A stretch of DNA of 64,000 nucleotides from Camellia lanceoleosa (GCA_025200525.1 CM045770.1:82205347-82269346), one strand, 5' to 3'. Positions 10,924-24,650 are shown, counted from the stretch's first letter. Notes: generated by a model not told the origin, from the letters alone. A program made the numbers and translations.

Positions 10924-13900
10924 TGTAGACTCCCCATTTTGACCACCCGCAAGACTTAGGCGCTTGGTTCGATACACTTGATGATGAAAGTTGAATTGTG
11001 TGCTTTGAATTCACAGCGATTCAGATTTAGTCAAGTTCTCGAAATAACTTCAAATCTTCAGCATTTACCTTATTTGAACCTCTGAATCCCTTTTTTGGAC
11101 CTTTTTCCACCTTTAGTTGAGTTTGAACCAAAAAATAGGGGAGGGCATCAAGGCCCAGCCATGCATCAGTGATGGCCGGCCGTGGCTTGTGATAGCCGGC
11201 CGAGCCTTGGTAGCGAGAAACACTGTTTTGGGCGGGAGGTCGCCAACTTCCCATTTTTGAAGATATTTATCACCTTTTGAGCTCAAATTCTATAAAAATG
11301 AGGTCCAGCCTCTGTCTTGGGGGTTAAACAAAATTTAGAAAGTCTATATACACCTTGAGAGCTCCTCCCTCCTCCTTCTTCCATAGCAAACAATTTTTGA
11401 GCTAACCTAGCTCCCTTGTGTTATCTCCATACACCATACATAACCTTGTCTCACCGTCTTGGAGCCTTGGTTGATCTTTGAGAAGCATAATTCAAGCTTG
11501 AGAGTGTGTTGGAGCTTAGTTTGATCACAAACAACAAGTTTACTCATTTGAGAGGTATAAGCTTACTATCTTCCTTCTTGCTTTCATTTCTTTCATTTAC
11601 TATTTAGTTCTTATTGTTTTGTGTTGTTTTCATCCTATTTGAAGTGTTTAAGATGGGGTTTAAAGAGCTACCGAAAGAGTAGAGAGAGTTTACTTTCTTT
11701 CTATATCTTTACTTATAGCTCAAACCTCTCTTTTACACTTCTTTTCCTTGCTCCTTGCACTAATTTTTAGAGGTAAAAAAGGGCTAAAAATCATGTTTTG
11801 CGGTTTCAAAGGTGAAGGGGTTAGCCACCTCTCCTTGTTCTTGCTTCCTAGCCTTGTTTCATCTCTTTGTTGTTTAGTTTTTTAGTCTCTTTTCCAGCAT
11901 TTTTAACCTTTGTTTTTCATGAATTAAGGTTGTTTTAGGAATGTCCAAGCCTTTTAAATTAGTTTGAGCTTTGGTTAATTCATTTATTGTCTCATAAGTT
12001 AGCATACATAACTTGTTGCATGTTGTCTCACTTTAACAATCAATCCACTATCCATCACTTTCATTCGTGAGAATGATTTCAACCGATTGAGGTTGCTCAA
12101 AACATGTAAGAGAGACTTCTACTTAATGGCTTAATCTTTTCAGAGATTCATTGTCAACGGTATAGTCTTTCTCTCATGTTTTAGAAGAACCTCTCGTTTG
12201 ATGTTATTTTTTGTTTAGAAGACTTAAACATCACTTTGGAACAAATGGACTAAAGAATGGCAAGGCTTTATAAAATTGGCTTAAAACTTGGATCAACCCA
12301 TATAAAGAAAATGGTTAGAATTGCTTCAACTTGGCTGAACGTTATGCCAAGTTCCTTGTGTCAAGAGTCGTCACATGCTAATTCATGGCGTTTTGATGAT
12401 TCTTGAAGCGTTGCAACCTCTCTCTTTGAGTTTACCCCATGACAAGAGGGAGGGGTGGTCTTATTCATTGCATTCATTGATTTTTCTTTGTCCAAAATTG
12501 TATCCGAGATCATCAAGCAATCAATTTGCTCGTTGATGATTTCGGGACCAACTTCATCTTTCTCTCGAGGCTTTCCCATGACAAAGAAGGAAGATGGGAC
12601 AAACAGAGCTTGAGAACACTCTGTCTACACTGATTCACCTCAGGACACAAAAACAAAGTTTAGCACCAAATTAATGCACGACCGGCCATCTGTAGACCCG
12701 GTCGGCCATCACGGATGCATAGCCAGCCCTCAGTGTGTGGCCAGCAGTGCAGTTTTGTAGAAAACAAAGGCAATGGCTGAAGGTGAAACAGAGTTGGCTC
12801 AGACAGATAGAGTAGCTCTCGAGCGCTATGCATGCAACCTTCATCCATCTTCACTTACGCCTTTGTCGAATGCGATTAATTGTTCCATTAGTGTTATAAT
12901 TATTATAGTTGTAAATTAATCTTATTGTAATTAGTATTGTTGTAGCCATTAGCTTACTGATAATTGGTATAGCTAGTTAAATTTTTGTAATAAAGTAGTT
13001 AATTAGCTTAGCATATTTTATTCATTCATTTGATTTTGTAATAGTTAGTTTAATTCAGACTTTCGGACATTGATTCGCAGCCTTCTGTGTTAGGGATCAA
13101 ACGTTGTAATAATGTGTATATCTTCCAGTCCCACATCTTTCTCCCTTTTATTTATTCGCTTACGATGGTTAGTATACAGTATCACATTTCATTAGCATGC
13201 TTATGTTTCACATCCATTCGTATTGCATGCACCGAGGCTTGGTTCATCATTTAAACTTACATTGTCATTTAAATAATTCTTTGAATACGTGCTTAGACTA
13301 CATGTTAGCAAATTGATTCACATGTCATAAATTAGTAGCCGAGCCTATTAGTTGTATATTGCATGTGTTGCATTAGTCATATTGCATTTAATTAGGAACA
13401 TGCATATTTTCTAATTATTTTGCTTTGTTTTGGCTTAGAGTACTAGGTGAGTAATTTCACGTTTTAGCATCTTGCATTGAGTGTTTGTGTTGCCATGTCC
13501 AAAGCATGAATTCCATGAGGCTAATTGCTTAAATGATTAAATGCTTGAATGCCTGTAGATGAAGGCTAATTGGGACGATTTGATTAAATATCCATTTCAG
13601 CCCACTTTTTCAAGTGGCAAATTCACAAAACAATTTCAAAATAAAACATAAGATCAAATGTTCTAATTCTTCCAAACTAATCTATATCTTGTGTGCGCAT
13701 CACATAGTAACATAGCTAATAAATTGAAACAAGAGCATATAATGTAAATAAAAAACACATCATGATTAGTAGAGGTCGATCTTTGATCAGGAGAATGGGG
13801 TGTTCAATTCATGACCTTCCCCTCTCGTACCTAAATTCCCGAGCCGAGACACTTTGGTGATGACGGACTAATGGCCTTTGGCACGAGTATCGGGTTTCCT

Positions 13901-14217
13901 AAATTTTCCAAAAATATTTAGGTGGCGACTTTGAAATCTGGCAAAGCAATCCATTTTTGACATTTGATTCAAACATCGATTTTTCAAAAAGAATTGTCGG
14001 ATTTGGACTCTTTTTGTGTTTCCACTGTTTTACATTGCACTTGTGAAATCAGATTCAGAACCACAAGTGGAGTCCGAACTATAGGGCTATTGGCCTTCCG
14101 AAAGGAGTGCGGAAAGTTGAGCTATGGGTATATCGCTCAAAACGACCGGGCGGTCGGAAAGAAGCCACTCGGTCGGAGCATGGAGATGAGTCTTGATGAG
14201 TGTATTGGGGATGTCTA
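10924..14217 (+). mobile_element. Solo LTR D3, same family as D1 but opposite orientation
   Basis: The left end is TGTAGACTCCCCATTTTGACC-like and matches the reverse complement of the right end of D1. Near 13800-13935 the shared block appears in reverse (TGATGACGGAC, then ATTTAGGTGGCGACT). The right end is GGGGATGTCTA at 14217, where the terminal CA looks lost. Flanks are GGTAT (10919-10923) and GGTTT (14218-14222), an imperfect 5 bp duplication. F gag reads up to both sides, which supports the borders. GC-palindrome clusters (GGCCGGCC, GACCGGCC) lie near 11170-11210 and 12670-12730. No interior coding region. Confidence 0.75.
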
Positions 14218-14694
14218 GGTTTCGACTCTTTTCTCTTATCTTTGGGTTGTGAGGATTTAGGTGTAGAGTCTTGGCGGGCTGCCAAAGAGTCCTCGGCGTT
14301 CATGTATTTCTAGGCTTTGGTAAGAAGGATGGCCATGGTTGTTGGGGGGTTTTTGGAGAGGAAGAAGAGGAAATTCGACGGCGCAGACTGGCCATAAAGG
14401 CTGTTAAGATGACCTTATCATCATTCTCCTCAACCTGGAGGGCTTCTGAATTAAAACGGGTGACAAAGCTACACAGCGATTCCCTGTCGGTTTGGCGAAT
14501 ATTTAGTAGTTGAGTTGTCAAATGTCATTAACGCTGAGCACCGATGAAATAACTCAAGAAGGAATCACTTACCTGTTAAAAATAGTGACAGAGTCTGGTG
14601 TTAATTTATTGAACCATAGTAGTGCCGACCCCTTGAGTGTCACGGGAAAAGCACGACACATGATTTTGTCAGGAAAAGCATGGAGGATCATAAG
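14218..14694 (-). pseudogene. Element F: middle of gag
   Basis: On the minus strand the frame 14521-14300 reads QLLNIRQTDRESLCSFVTRFN, then VILTAFMASLR, a typical Retrotrans_gag core. The DNA from 14694 to 14522 supplies the preceding part (MILHAFPDKIMCRAFP, KGSALLWFNKL) with stops and a frame change. The leftward end (LAARQDSTPKSSQ, KDKRKESK) is interrupted by D3 at 14217. The right end is interrupted by element A at 14695, with gag resuming at 32921. Gag forms the nucleocapsid particle in the family. Confidence 0.85.
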
Positions 14695-15319
14695 TGTCAC
14701 GACCCAAACCCGCCCCTATAGGTTTAGCGTCGTAACTGGCCAGTAATCCTTAGATTACCAAAGGCCTTTGTACATAATAATATATAAATAGGGGCTACGG
14801 AAACAAATACATAAAATATACATAGTCTATTGAACTGTGAAGACACACATAAGATAGATATTCTTAAATTTTAATAAAGATACGTATAACGTCAAAAAAT
14901 ACAGTTGATACACATCACTCCATGTACTATACATATAAACAGAAATTTATCCATAATCAAAACAAAAGTACCAAAGTCTTAAATATTCACAAAAACATAG
15001 CCACGGGACTTGACATGATCCGGAACCTCCTCGGAAGGCGCAAAGGGTGGCTAACAAACACAAAACCCTTCAGGCATCATCTTAAGCTTGGTCGTGCACC
15101 TAGTCACCTACATATATAATATAAATAGTAAGCGATAGCCTAGTGAATAATAACAAAGTAAAGGGTTTTAATGAATGATGTCCATCATAGAGTTAGAAAT
15201 CAGAGTCTTATGTATATTCAGATTTCAAATCAAAAACAGATTCATATACATGTTCATTTTCATTTTCAAAGTTCATACATTTCACATCATAGTACGCGGC
15301 ACATCATTAGCGTTAACAA

Positions 15320-15497
15320 ATCCGATGACCCATAAAGGGAAAGTCGTGAAGGCATTCTGATAACCCATAAGGGACGGCCGTAAAGGCATTCCGATAACTC
15401 ATGTGCATAGAGACGTTTTCGATGACCCACAAAAGGGACGGCCGTAAAAGCATTCCGATGACCCATAAAGGGACCTGATGACCCATAAAGGGACGCA
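15320..15497. repeat. Tandem repeat inside the left LTR of A
   Basis: About five imperfect units of roughly 34 bases built on GATGACCCATAAAGGGACG followed by GCCGTAAAGGCATTC. The partner LTR has the equivalent array at 31003-31190 with a different unit arrangement, so it varies between the two LTRs of one element. Confidence 0.8.
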
Positions 15498-16796
15498 AAA
15501 TATCACATGATGCTATAGATGCCACGAGTACATTTTAGAAACTTAGACAATCATTCATTCACATAAAACATAACATTTCAGAAAACTAATCATGTCATAT
15601 CATCACAAAATAATCAAAGTTTAACATAACTTTACAGAGTTATTACTCACAAATCACAGATGGCTCCAAATAGATTAATAGAGTAGGCGATTCAGATATC
15701 TTGTGGCACATAACCTACACAGGTACAAAACGAACACATACTGAATTACGTACCCGGAAACATTTACTTCTGTTCTTTCTTATCTTGGTGTATCTATGGC
15801 AACCCTCACCTCTGATTAGCGTTAACTTATGTTTAAGCATGATAAGTAATTGATTAGGATGAAATCCTAAATTGTTTGTGTGAGTATGTGTTTACAATGC
15901 ATTTCTATATGTTTGTTGCTGAATGATCTGTTCGTGAATTTAACTTCGAATTGCGAATTGAAAGCCTTATCGGCGACCGAATCAGAAATTGATTAGTGTT
16001 ATGTACTAATTAAGATTTATAGAATTTTATGATAGGTTTAATCAAAATTCAATTTGGAATGATTAAATTAGATTAAATAATGCTAAGTTAATTAAACCTA
16101 GACTAATTACATGTTTGCCACTAAGTGGATTGATTCTAGACCAACCCTTATTACACTTTACATATGTTTTGTGCCTCATCTTTTCATCCACCTTCAAGAC
16201 CAAATCGAGAGAGAGAAGAGTTGATTCAACAAGTATTGGCTTGGAAAATTAGAGGAATTGAAAGGAATTTGCAAAATTGAGCTAGCATACTCGGAATTCA
16301 AGACCTAAGGTAGGAAATTCACCCTCTTAATTATGAATTTAAGTCGTTCCTTGCATGGTTCATGGAAATATTGGAGACTAGAGTCAAGCTATAGCCTAAA
16401 GAGTTGAATTGAAAAGCAATGTGTGCATGCATGTCCGTATCATTGTGTTTTGAGGTCAATTACATGAGAATTTCCACATGCATGTTCATATTTTAGTTGA
16501 GGTCCATGAATTCACCATGGTTTTTAGCTCAATCTTGCATTTGATCTTATTTTAGAGCATTAGAGTTCATGGGAACTCATGCATGTAATGGTCTTGTTAT
16601 GTTCATAGAGTTTTGCTTGGAATTGTGCTTAATTGTCACACCTTTGGGCTTTGATTTTGCGAAATGATCTTCAAAACATGTGGTAATATGGGTTTCCAAG
16701 TGTTTTCTAGAAAATTAGCCTAGAAAAATCGAATTTGAAACTTTTGAGGTTGAGTTTTGTGCTTGAGGATTAATTTGGAAATTCTAGATTTTTGAT

Positions 16797-17085
16797 CCAT
16801 GCTCGAGCGGAGGACTTCACGCTCGAGCGTACGGTCTGAGTACATGCACTTCCGCTCGAGCATGAAATGCATATGCCCAGAAGTTCATGTGTTTTGCAGT
16901 CCGCTCGAGCGAGGGTTTGAGTGTTACGCTCGATCATGAGTCGAGCATCCATCGAGCTTGAAAAACGTGCAACCAGCACTTTTTCATGAGTTTGCAGTCC
17001 ACTCGAGCGAGGGAAGTCACGCTTGAGCGGATCCTTTTTGTTTGCATGTCCACTCGAGCGGGGAAAGCCATGCTCGAGCGAGACC
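16797..17085. repeat. CTCGAG palindrome cluster in LTR C
   Basis: Ten or so copies of GCTCGAGCG or close variants (CACTCGAGCG, GCTCGATC) spaced 20-50 bases apart, about 1.0-1.3 kb from the LTR start. The same cluster occurs at the same relative position in LTRs A and B. Confidence 0.85.
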
Positions 17086-18255
17086 CCTATTTTTGGCAAA
17101 TTTTGAAAAGTGTTTTAAGGTACATCTTTGCATCCTCATTCTATCCTAGGCATTCCTAGGCCATGTTTAAGGCATCTTAATGAGGATAATGTTATAGAAC
17201 CACACCAAGTCAAGTTAGGGGCTAAGTTATTAATCCCAAGTGTGTAACTTAGTGTGTGTTCGTTCTGTAGGGTTGGCAACCGAGTGTAGACACGCCTGTG
17301 GACTTCGCTCTACTGTTCGGACTCCCTTTTTGTTTGTTGCGGTTCTTAATCTGAACCAAAGAGTCCAACTCTGGCAAATCGTTTTGAGAAAAAAATAGAT
17401 TTTGAAAAGAAGTGCCAAACATGAACTGCTTTTCCAGATACAGAGTCGCCACCTAAATATTTTTAAAATGGGGATATTTAGGAAACCCTGACTCGGTGCC
17501 AAAGGCCACGTGTCCGTCATCACCAAAGTTGTCTCAGCTCGGGAACTTGGGTACGATTGGGGAAGGTCAGCTATGAGCACCCCCTCTCGCCCGATCCGAA
17601 GACCAGCCTCTACTAACTGTGATATCTTGTTTTGAAAACGTTATGTGTTCTTATTCCGGTTATTAACCTAGATTTACTATGTTATGCGCACAGTAAACAA
17701 GTATAGACCAAATCGCCTAAATTGGAACAAAACATTTAATGTTTGTTTTGAAAATGGTTTGCTACTCGCAAGTAGGCTAAAATGCAGGTTTTGCTACCCT
17801 CAAATGGGCTTTTAGAAAAGATGGTTTTGCCACTAACTAGTGGGCTTAAAACTCACAGTTTTAATGCATTATCCCAATCTAAGCAATTCGACCTCCATCC
17901 ACAGGCATTCAAGCAGTTATATCATATAACCAGCTAGCCTCATGGTAATCATGCTATTATGGCAACACTCACACGCATGCGGTATGCTAAAGCATAACAG
18001 CTCACCTAGTACTCCAAGCCAAAACAGAAACCAGTTAGTAATCAAATGCATGATCCTAGTTCATGTTTAAGTGGCTAATGCAACACAGGCAAAGATGCAA
18101 TCTAGACAAGCTCGGCTATCCTAAACATGGCATGTGAAATACACAGGTAGCATGCATTCAATTTGGAATTGAAAATACGATGCAGTTAGTATGATGCGCC
18201 GAGCCCGGTGCATGTAAACGAATGTATGGATGCACGCATGCTATCATACTGTTAT

Positions 18256-20236
18256 TATAGCGACCCCGGTCTTTTCCCATTTGATTATTGTATTCGGACT
18301 TATGTTCCGTGGATCCTATTGTTATAGTGTCGTTGTTATTGTCCTTTGATTCCTTATTCTTGGGTTATAGGATGTTTTGGGCAGGTTGATTGTAGGTTGG
18401 TTGGGTTTAGAAACCAAGTGTTGATGTTCAATTCTTAGCTTGGTCGCTCGAGCGAGCTTCTCTTCGCTCGAGCGAGGTCTTCCTTTTTGGTCCGTCGCTC
18501 GAGCGAGCCTTTCTTGGCTCGAGCGAGGATTGCGTCCAGTACTTAGACCTGAAAGCAGTGTTTGTTAGCTTGAGCGAGCTTTTCTTCGCTCGAGCGAGCT
18601 GGTTTGTCTTTGGCTCGAGCGAGCTTCTCTTCGCTCGAGCGAGGTTTTCTGTGTCTGGTCGCTCGAGCGACCAGGTCTTCGCTCGAGCGAGCCTATTTTG
18701 TTTAAATACGCAGCAGCGTGTTTTAGATCCATTTTTCAGCCCCTTTCAGTTTATAAAACCCTAGATTACGAGTTCTCTCTCTCCCAACTCACCTTCTCTC
18801 CTAGGATTGATCTATCTAGAGTGGATTTCTACCCTAGTTCCTTCACAAATAAGATAGAGGAGAGTGAGGGCTTTCATTTAATCTGAGCAATTGTTGGTTT
18901 GGAGCACTTTGAAGTTTGGGCATCGTCTTCATCTTCCCTCTTTTTGAGTTATTTCTTCGAGGTAGGGATTTCCTACTCCATTTATACGTTTTAATCCTAA
19001 GTGGTGGTATTTTGGTATGTGGGGGTAGTAGGTAATTTTGGGAGAAACCCTAGGGTTTGTCATAGATTAATTTATATAATTAATTTAAGGGAAGATTGTG
19101 ATATTGGGTTTAATTCATGAGATTGGGGAATTTAGTGGTTTAATGATGTATTTGGTTAGTTTAAATACTTACCTTTGAGAATGTTGAAATTACATTTGTT
19201 GTTATATTTATTTCTTGTTTAGAAATAATTGTTTTGGGCTATCGGTGGAGGATAACCATGATTGTTGTAGACATTACATGTGGATTAGGCAAAAATTGAA
19301 ACTAATCATTTGGTTAAGTTGTTGAGTATAAAAGTTGGATTAATACATTAAATTTATGTATTGATTTATTATGTATATGACTTTATGTTTATATGCATTA
19401 CTTGTGTATGGGAGGAGATAGGGGATGTACTCCACGGTTTAGGGGAAGATGGGGGATGTACCTCTAAACCGGTTAATGATTATGGGAAGATAGGGGATGA
19501 ACCCAGGGTTGCTGCTTATATGCGCGCCTATAGCAGAGATACAGCTCATATGCTTATTGATAATAGAAATATTTCTATTAGTTGTTGATATGATACATCA
19601 CCACCATGTGTATCAGTAGGGAAGTATGGAAGTGGATTTGATTGAGATTGTTATAACACCAGCATGTGTGTTTATTTTGTTATAAGAAAGGTTCAACCTG
19701 ATCTGTTAACCTTGTTGAGTTGTTTGGCCAGGTTCTGAGCCATGTCTGTATAAATGGAAGGTGTATTGTGTCATAGACCATGTGTCATAGACAATGTAGA
19801 CATTCGTGTCATAAAATTTTAAATTGATTACCTTGTGTTAACCATGTATCGGGTGCTACTGCTTTAGTTAATTCTTATGCTTGGTTTAGTATTTCTCTCG
19901 GGTGGCTCACCCTATATGGGAACTTCATTTTCAGGTTCAGGTGGTTCACTACCTCCAAAGACTTAGCTTGTGAGGATTTGGACTTGAATACTTGCTTTAT
20001 ATGTTTTATTTGTTTTATTTGAACTATGTAAACATTCAAGCCTAGGGCTTTATTTGTTTTGAGTTAGAACTCATGGAATTGTGTCCAAGTGTTAGCTTGG
20101 CAAGATGTAAGCCCGTAGGGCATTTATTTTGATGTTTTATTTCGTAATACTCTGATGAATGAAATAATATAATGTTTTCTTTTAATAATGTATGTTATGT
20201 TTTATATTTAATGGGCTAAATTTTGAGGGCGTTACA
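18256..20236 (+). mobile_element. Solo LTR G, innermost member of the nest
   Basis: Flanked by GTTAT at 18251-18255 and 20237-20241. It starts TATAGCGACCCCGG and ends GAGGGCGTTACA. The surrounding D2 sequence resumes exactly (GTATGATGCGCCGAGCCC before; CTAATCTACCATC after, as in D4 near 62580). 1981 bases with no coding interior. The 3' end has ATTTTGATGTTTTATTTCG and ATGAATGAAATAATATAATG, which looks like a polyadenylation region, so the LTR is in + orientation. The first dinucleotide is TA rather than TG. Internal family not known; the ends fit Ty3/gypsy. Confidence 0.85.
18443..18690. repeat. CTCGAG palindrome cluster in LTR G
   Basis: About ten copies of TCGCTCGAGCGA or near variants, arranged in pairs about 20-25 bases apart separated by TTCTCTTCG-like spacers. 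It lies about 190-430 bases from the LTR start, unlike the ~1 kb position in A, B and C. Confidence 0.85.
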
Positions 20237-22914
20237 GTTATGCTAATTTAAATATGCCCTAATCTACCATCATAAGCAGGTAAATAAAAGGGAGAAAGAA
20301 GTGAAGGTTGGAAGACATACACACCACTCACACACACTTATTACAAATGTGCCCTCACACGGAAGGACCAAAAGAATATACAGTCCCAAATAGTACAGTC
20401 CAAATACAGAATAAATTATTACAAAAATTCTAATTATCAAATTAAATCAAATGTAAAAAGAAGGGGGGCCTCAACCCTGCCTCGGGGTGCGCAAATGATG
20501 CATGCTCAATCCGTCTTGCCCGGAAAACCCGCACCATACCACTGCTGCCTCTGTTTTCACTGTCCTGCCTTTCCAAAGACTGCCAAAGTCCCAGAATACC
20601 TTCTATGCACACTGCTTCACACAACCGGCTGGATGAAATGGCCACCGGCCATGTAAAATGTCTGTCGGCTGCTTATGAGGTTGTCGGCCACCAATACATT
20701 GCCGGTCGGCACTCTTTACTGCCGGTCGGTAAACAATTCCTGCAGAATCTGGTTTTTGACAAAGAATAAGGATGAAGGTATGGCATGGAATTTTGGGCAC
20801 ATGTAAGCATGGCCATGTTTCCTATCATGTATGGGACTCAAGGAAGCATGGCCCTTGGTCCTTGGGCCACTAACTACGCATTTTGATGCATGATGGCCTA
20901 AGGGACCAAGATTGCATTTCAATGAATATGCATGCAACACGTAAATGAAGACCAAGACCCTATCATGTCAAGGTCAAGGGCCTCGGTGACCGAGAGTTGA
21001 GACAAGTTACATCACTTGTGGTATGAACTCTTCTCAACCCTCACACTTGGCTTGACATCCCAAACCAAGTAATGCAATGCATGTTATACAACATGGTTCA
21101 AAAGTGCAATAAGAGACTAAGATGCAAACATGCCAAATATGGTATAAACTAGATATGGAAATGCACTCTAACATGTGAGTTAAGACAAAAAAATGCAACT
21201 AATCAATGATACGCAAACATGCAAGTATGAGGTCATGTAAGCATGAATCCAATGCAACATGATCATGCAATGGTGGTTCAAAACCACAAAAGGCCGACCC
21301 CAGCCCACCCACAAGCAATGGCCAAAAATGCCTAAAACCATGGACAAAATGCTCAACAAGCATGCAAACCAATGGGCTTAAGATTAAGGCACAAAAGGGA
21401 GCATTCAACTACCACTACCAAGACCACTCATGGCATGGATTATTCAGCCAAAAACAAAGCTTCAATGCACCAAAACACACCCCAAATTCCAATGACATGA
21501 TAGCCCAAATGCCTAAACATACAAGCATGCCCAATGACCACTCCTTAAGGCACAAGGTTACAACACTTCGAAGCATGAATAAGATGATAAATGGTGACAT
21601 ATAAACATGGTGTAGGGACTGAAATAACATATTAAATGACTCCAAATCATCTAAATAGCCTAACCAATGCATGCCCATGGATCACATACTCAAGGCTTAC
21701 AAGCCATAATGCAAAGAAACTTCATCAAACATGCCAAACATGGCAAAATCAGTGGCCAACAGACCTAAAACATGACAAATCATGACCAAAAGCTTCAATA
21801 AGCTAAGCTAAAACATGAGGATATACAAGGCCGAGTACATGACACACTTCTAGGCAAAGTAGAGCATTACAAAGCAAGTGTAAGATGCATGCTAAAAGCT
21901 ACAAATCCGACCAAAAACAGAGATATAACATATCATATGAACACCAAATAAGCTCTGAAATGAAGCCAAAATAGACCAAGTATGCACGCTCCCTTATGAG
22001 CCAAAAACAAAGGCAAAAGAGGGACAAAGGGGAGAGGGGTGTCCCTCCCCTATACAAGACTTCAAACCACCTTCCTCACCACTAAAAACCCACTAGTTTT
22101 TAGTGGTGAGAAGACCAAAACACCAAGGCAAACAAAGCCTCAAGAAAAGGCACCAAAGAGGCCAAAATAAGGCCAAAGAGGCCAAAATAAGGCCTAAGAG
22201 GGTGAGTTTGCACTCAAACCACAAAGTGACCTTAATGAAAGTTCTAAAGAAAGAAAATATAAGACTTTTTCATGTTATACACAAGACCCAAATCAGTATA
22301 CAAGGTAGGTAGAAACTTGTTGCAAAAATGGGGAAACTAAAGTAAAGTGCTCACCCTTGGAGAAACCTTGAAGAACAGATGATCCAACCACTCTCTATTG
22401 ATCAAAACCAGTCCAAAAGCTCAAGGATCAACCCTCCAAGCCTCCCAATCTCAAGCTAAGGTGTGATAGTGTGTGTGTGAGTGCAAAAGTAAGGTAAAAC
22501 TACACTTTTAAGCCTAAAAACACACACACTAGAGGAGAGAGAGGGAAAATCTAGAGAGAGGAGATATATGACAGATATATAGATACAAAGCTCTGGTTTT
22601 TTGTTCAAGAATGGCCAACCCCTAACAAAAGGAGAGATATGATGCTTATATAGGCAAAATAAAGCCAAGAAGCTTAGTGGCTAAGCAAAGGAGAAAGGGT
22701 CAAAAGGTGCAAAGGGGTCTTGGCTTCTTGGAGAAGCTAAGACAGCTGGCCAAGCTTCTCCAAGAAGCTTGGCCAAAGGGTTCAACCTTCTAAAAGGTTT
22801 GGGGGTTCAAAGGTGCAAAGGGGTCACTCCCATGCACGGGGATGAGTGATGGTGCATTCCAGCTGGCACAGCTGGCATGCACCATGCCTCAAGGGTACAA
22901 AGGGTGCACGTCGG

Positions 22915-23040
22915 CTACCAAAAGGGGTCACCGGCCAGGAGAAGTGCCGGTCGGCAAAATATAGTGCCGACCGGCCAAAGGTTTTTAAGAAACAATGGCC
23001 GGTGGTACACACATGCAGCTGGTGATGGTAAGGGAGGGCC
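22915..23040. repeat. GCCGACCGGC-type palindrome cluster in LTR D2
   Basis: Copies of TGCCGGTCGGCA, GTGCCGACCGGCC and ACCGGCC within 125 bases. A second cluster of the same words lies at 20640-20735. D1 (8515-8550 and 9685-9740), D3 and D4 (62940-63045) have equivalents, so the D family carries two such clusters per LTR. Confidence 0.75.
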
Positions 23041-24334
23041 GGTGGGGTGTGGGGATGGCCAACAAGCCATTCCCTGCCCTTCTAGGCAAAAACACAGGTG
23101 TTTGGTGCCAAAACCAAACACGAAGCAGTCGAGTCGGGAGGTCCTGAGGCAAGGCGCACAGCCGAGACCTCCGGGAGCTCGAGACGAACACAAACATGGA
23201 TAATCACCGAGTGTTCAAACGGTGACGTCCAAGTCTTGAGAACGGTCAAAGATGGAGTGTCTACACCGAGGACGTTGACTAGCATGTCTATAGCCCAGTA
23301 CTCTGTGAGTAACAATGTTGTAAAGATATATTCAATTACAATTATTTTTTGAATGATCGACTGTACTACTTTCTGAAGTGATACTGTTTACTGAATGAAT
23401 GTTTGTCCTATTTTATGAACTGTACTTGTGGCATCCATAGCAACTTCATCAGTCTTTATCTTTATTCTTTATCCACAGAGATCTCTGTTAGCTCCAATAT
23501 GTAGAGCCAATACTATATACTGTTTTGATGGCCATTAACTGACTGTCCAGTCTATTGAGACCTATTGTTTACTGTACTGTTCTGCTATGGGATGTACCAC
23601 ATAAGACCACTATGGTTTCCAAATGACTGTTATGGCATATATTATGAGCCACTGATTGAATAATTGATCTACAGATGTAATTGACTGTTTAATTACTGAA
23701 AGGACATTCATTCTTAACCTCTTTACACAGTTGTTATTCACTGAGCTTTAGCTCACTGTTTATATATGTATGTAGGTGTCCAGGTACCAGATCGGAGCTA
23801 GGAGTGTCAAGTTAAGCTCTCATTTTGTCAAGCCAATCATTGTGCCTCACTTCGAGGTTTCGAGTTCATTCAAGCTAAGGCTGTTTGTTGTGTTCCAGAT
23901 TCACCCCTTTGTCTCTATTTTGTATTGATTGAATAAGACTTGACTGTATAGTTATGGTGTAGGGATTTGGTCCCTAACCTGGATGTTATGTGTACATGAT
24001 GTATATATATGTTTTGGTTATGAATGTGGCTTTGCACATAAAAGTTTTTTTGCATTCAGATTTTCACAGCTCATTGGACATCTTTTATTTACTGTTTGGC
24101 TTCCACCAGCCCCTTACTCTGTACTACTATTGTTACTGTTAAGCAGGCCTTTAGTAATCACGGATTACTGGCCGGTTACGATGCTAAACCCATAGGGGCG
24201 AGTTTGGGTCGTGACAGTATCTCTACTTTTATCCTCATTATTGTCCCTTAATCTTGACCTAGGAATGCCTCGCATGAAATAAGGATGCAAAAATGTACTT
24301 GAAAACACTTAACAAAACTTGCTGAAAACAGGAT

Positions 24335-24650
24335 CCTCGCTCGAGCACAACTTCCTACGCTCTAGCAGACATGCAAAATGTAAGTGGTCGCTCGAGCGCA
24401 AGATCTGTTGCTCGAGCGGTCTATAAACTTTTGCAAAAGTGCTGGTTGCTTGATTTTTTTCGGCCGACGCCGCCGGCGTAAGAGACATGCCCTCGCTTGA
24501 ACGCAACTTTTGTCGCTCGAGCGACCTGCAAAACATAAGAACTTAAGGGAGCATGCAATTCACGCTCGAGCGGACTTCTGGTCACTTGAGCGGAAGTGCA
24601 CGCACTCAGAGTGGTCGCTCGAGCATGGATTCCTTCACTCAAGCGTAGGA
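24335..24650. repeat. CTCGAG palindrome cluster in left LTR of A
   Basis: Copies of GCTCGAGCG and decayed forms (GCTCTAGCAG, ACTTGAGCGG). Matches the cluster in the right LTR at 31603-31880, but individual CpG-containing sites differ between the two. Confidence 0.8.

Larger units (their letters stand above)
17285..23265 (-). mobile_element. Solo LTR D2 nested in LTR C, itself split by G
   Basis: Perfect 5 bp duplication CCGAG at 17280-17284 and 23266-23270. Ends are TGTAGACACGCC and GGAGTGTCTACA. Same family as D1, with GAGTCGCCACCTAAATAT at 17443-17460 and the ATGCATG-rich and CATACACACCACTC landmarks. Without G and its duplication it is about 3995 bases, longer than D1 by roughly 1.2 kb, mostly in the 20860-22000 part rich in CATGCAA-type words. 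No interior coding region, hence solo LTR. Confidence 0.88.
15795..24216 (+). mobile_element. Solo LTR C nested in the left LTR of A
   Basis: Flanked by GTATC at 15790-15794 and 24217-24221. It starts TATGGCAACCCTCACC and ends GAGTTTGGGTCGTGACA. The parts 15795-17284 and 23271-24216 match the reverse complement of solo LTR B (37502-39943): CCTTATCGGCGACCGAA, the CTCGAG cluster, CTTAGTGTGTGTTC, and CTCTGTGAGTAACAA. Without the nested D2 it is about 2436 bases, against 2442 for B. The 5' end reads TA where TG is expected, probably a point mutation. No interior region, so it is a solo LTR. Its ends resemble those of A, suggesting a related Tekay-type family. Confidence 0.9.

Noticed and set aside
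18443..18690. CRISPR-like regularly spaced repeat
   Set aside because: Repeats are 10-12 bp palindromes with variable spacers inside a plant LTR; no prokaryotic context.
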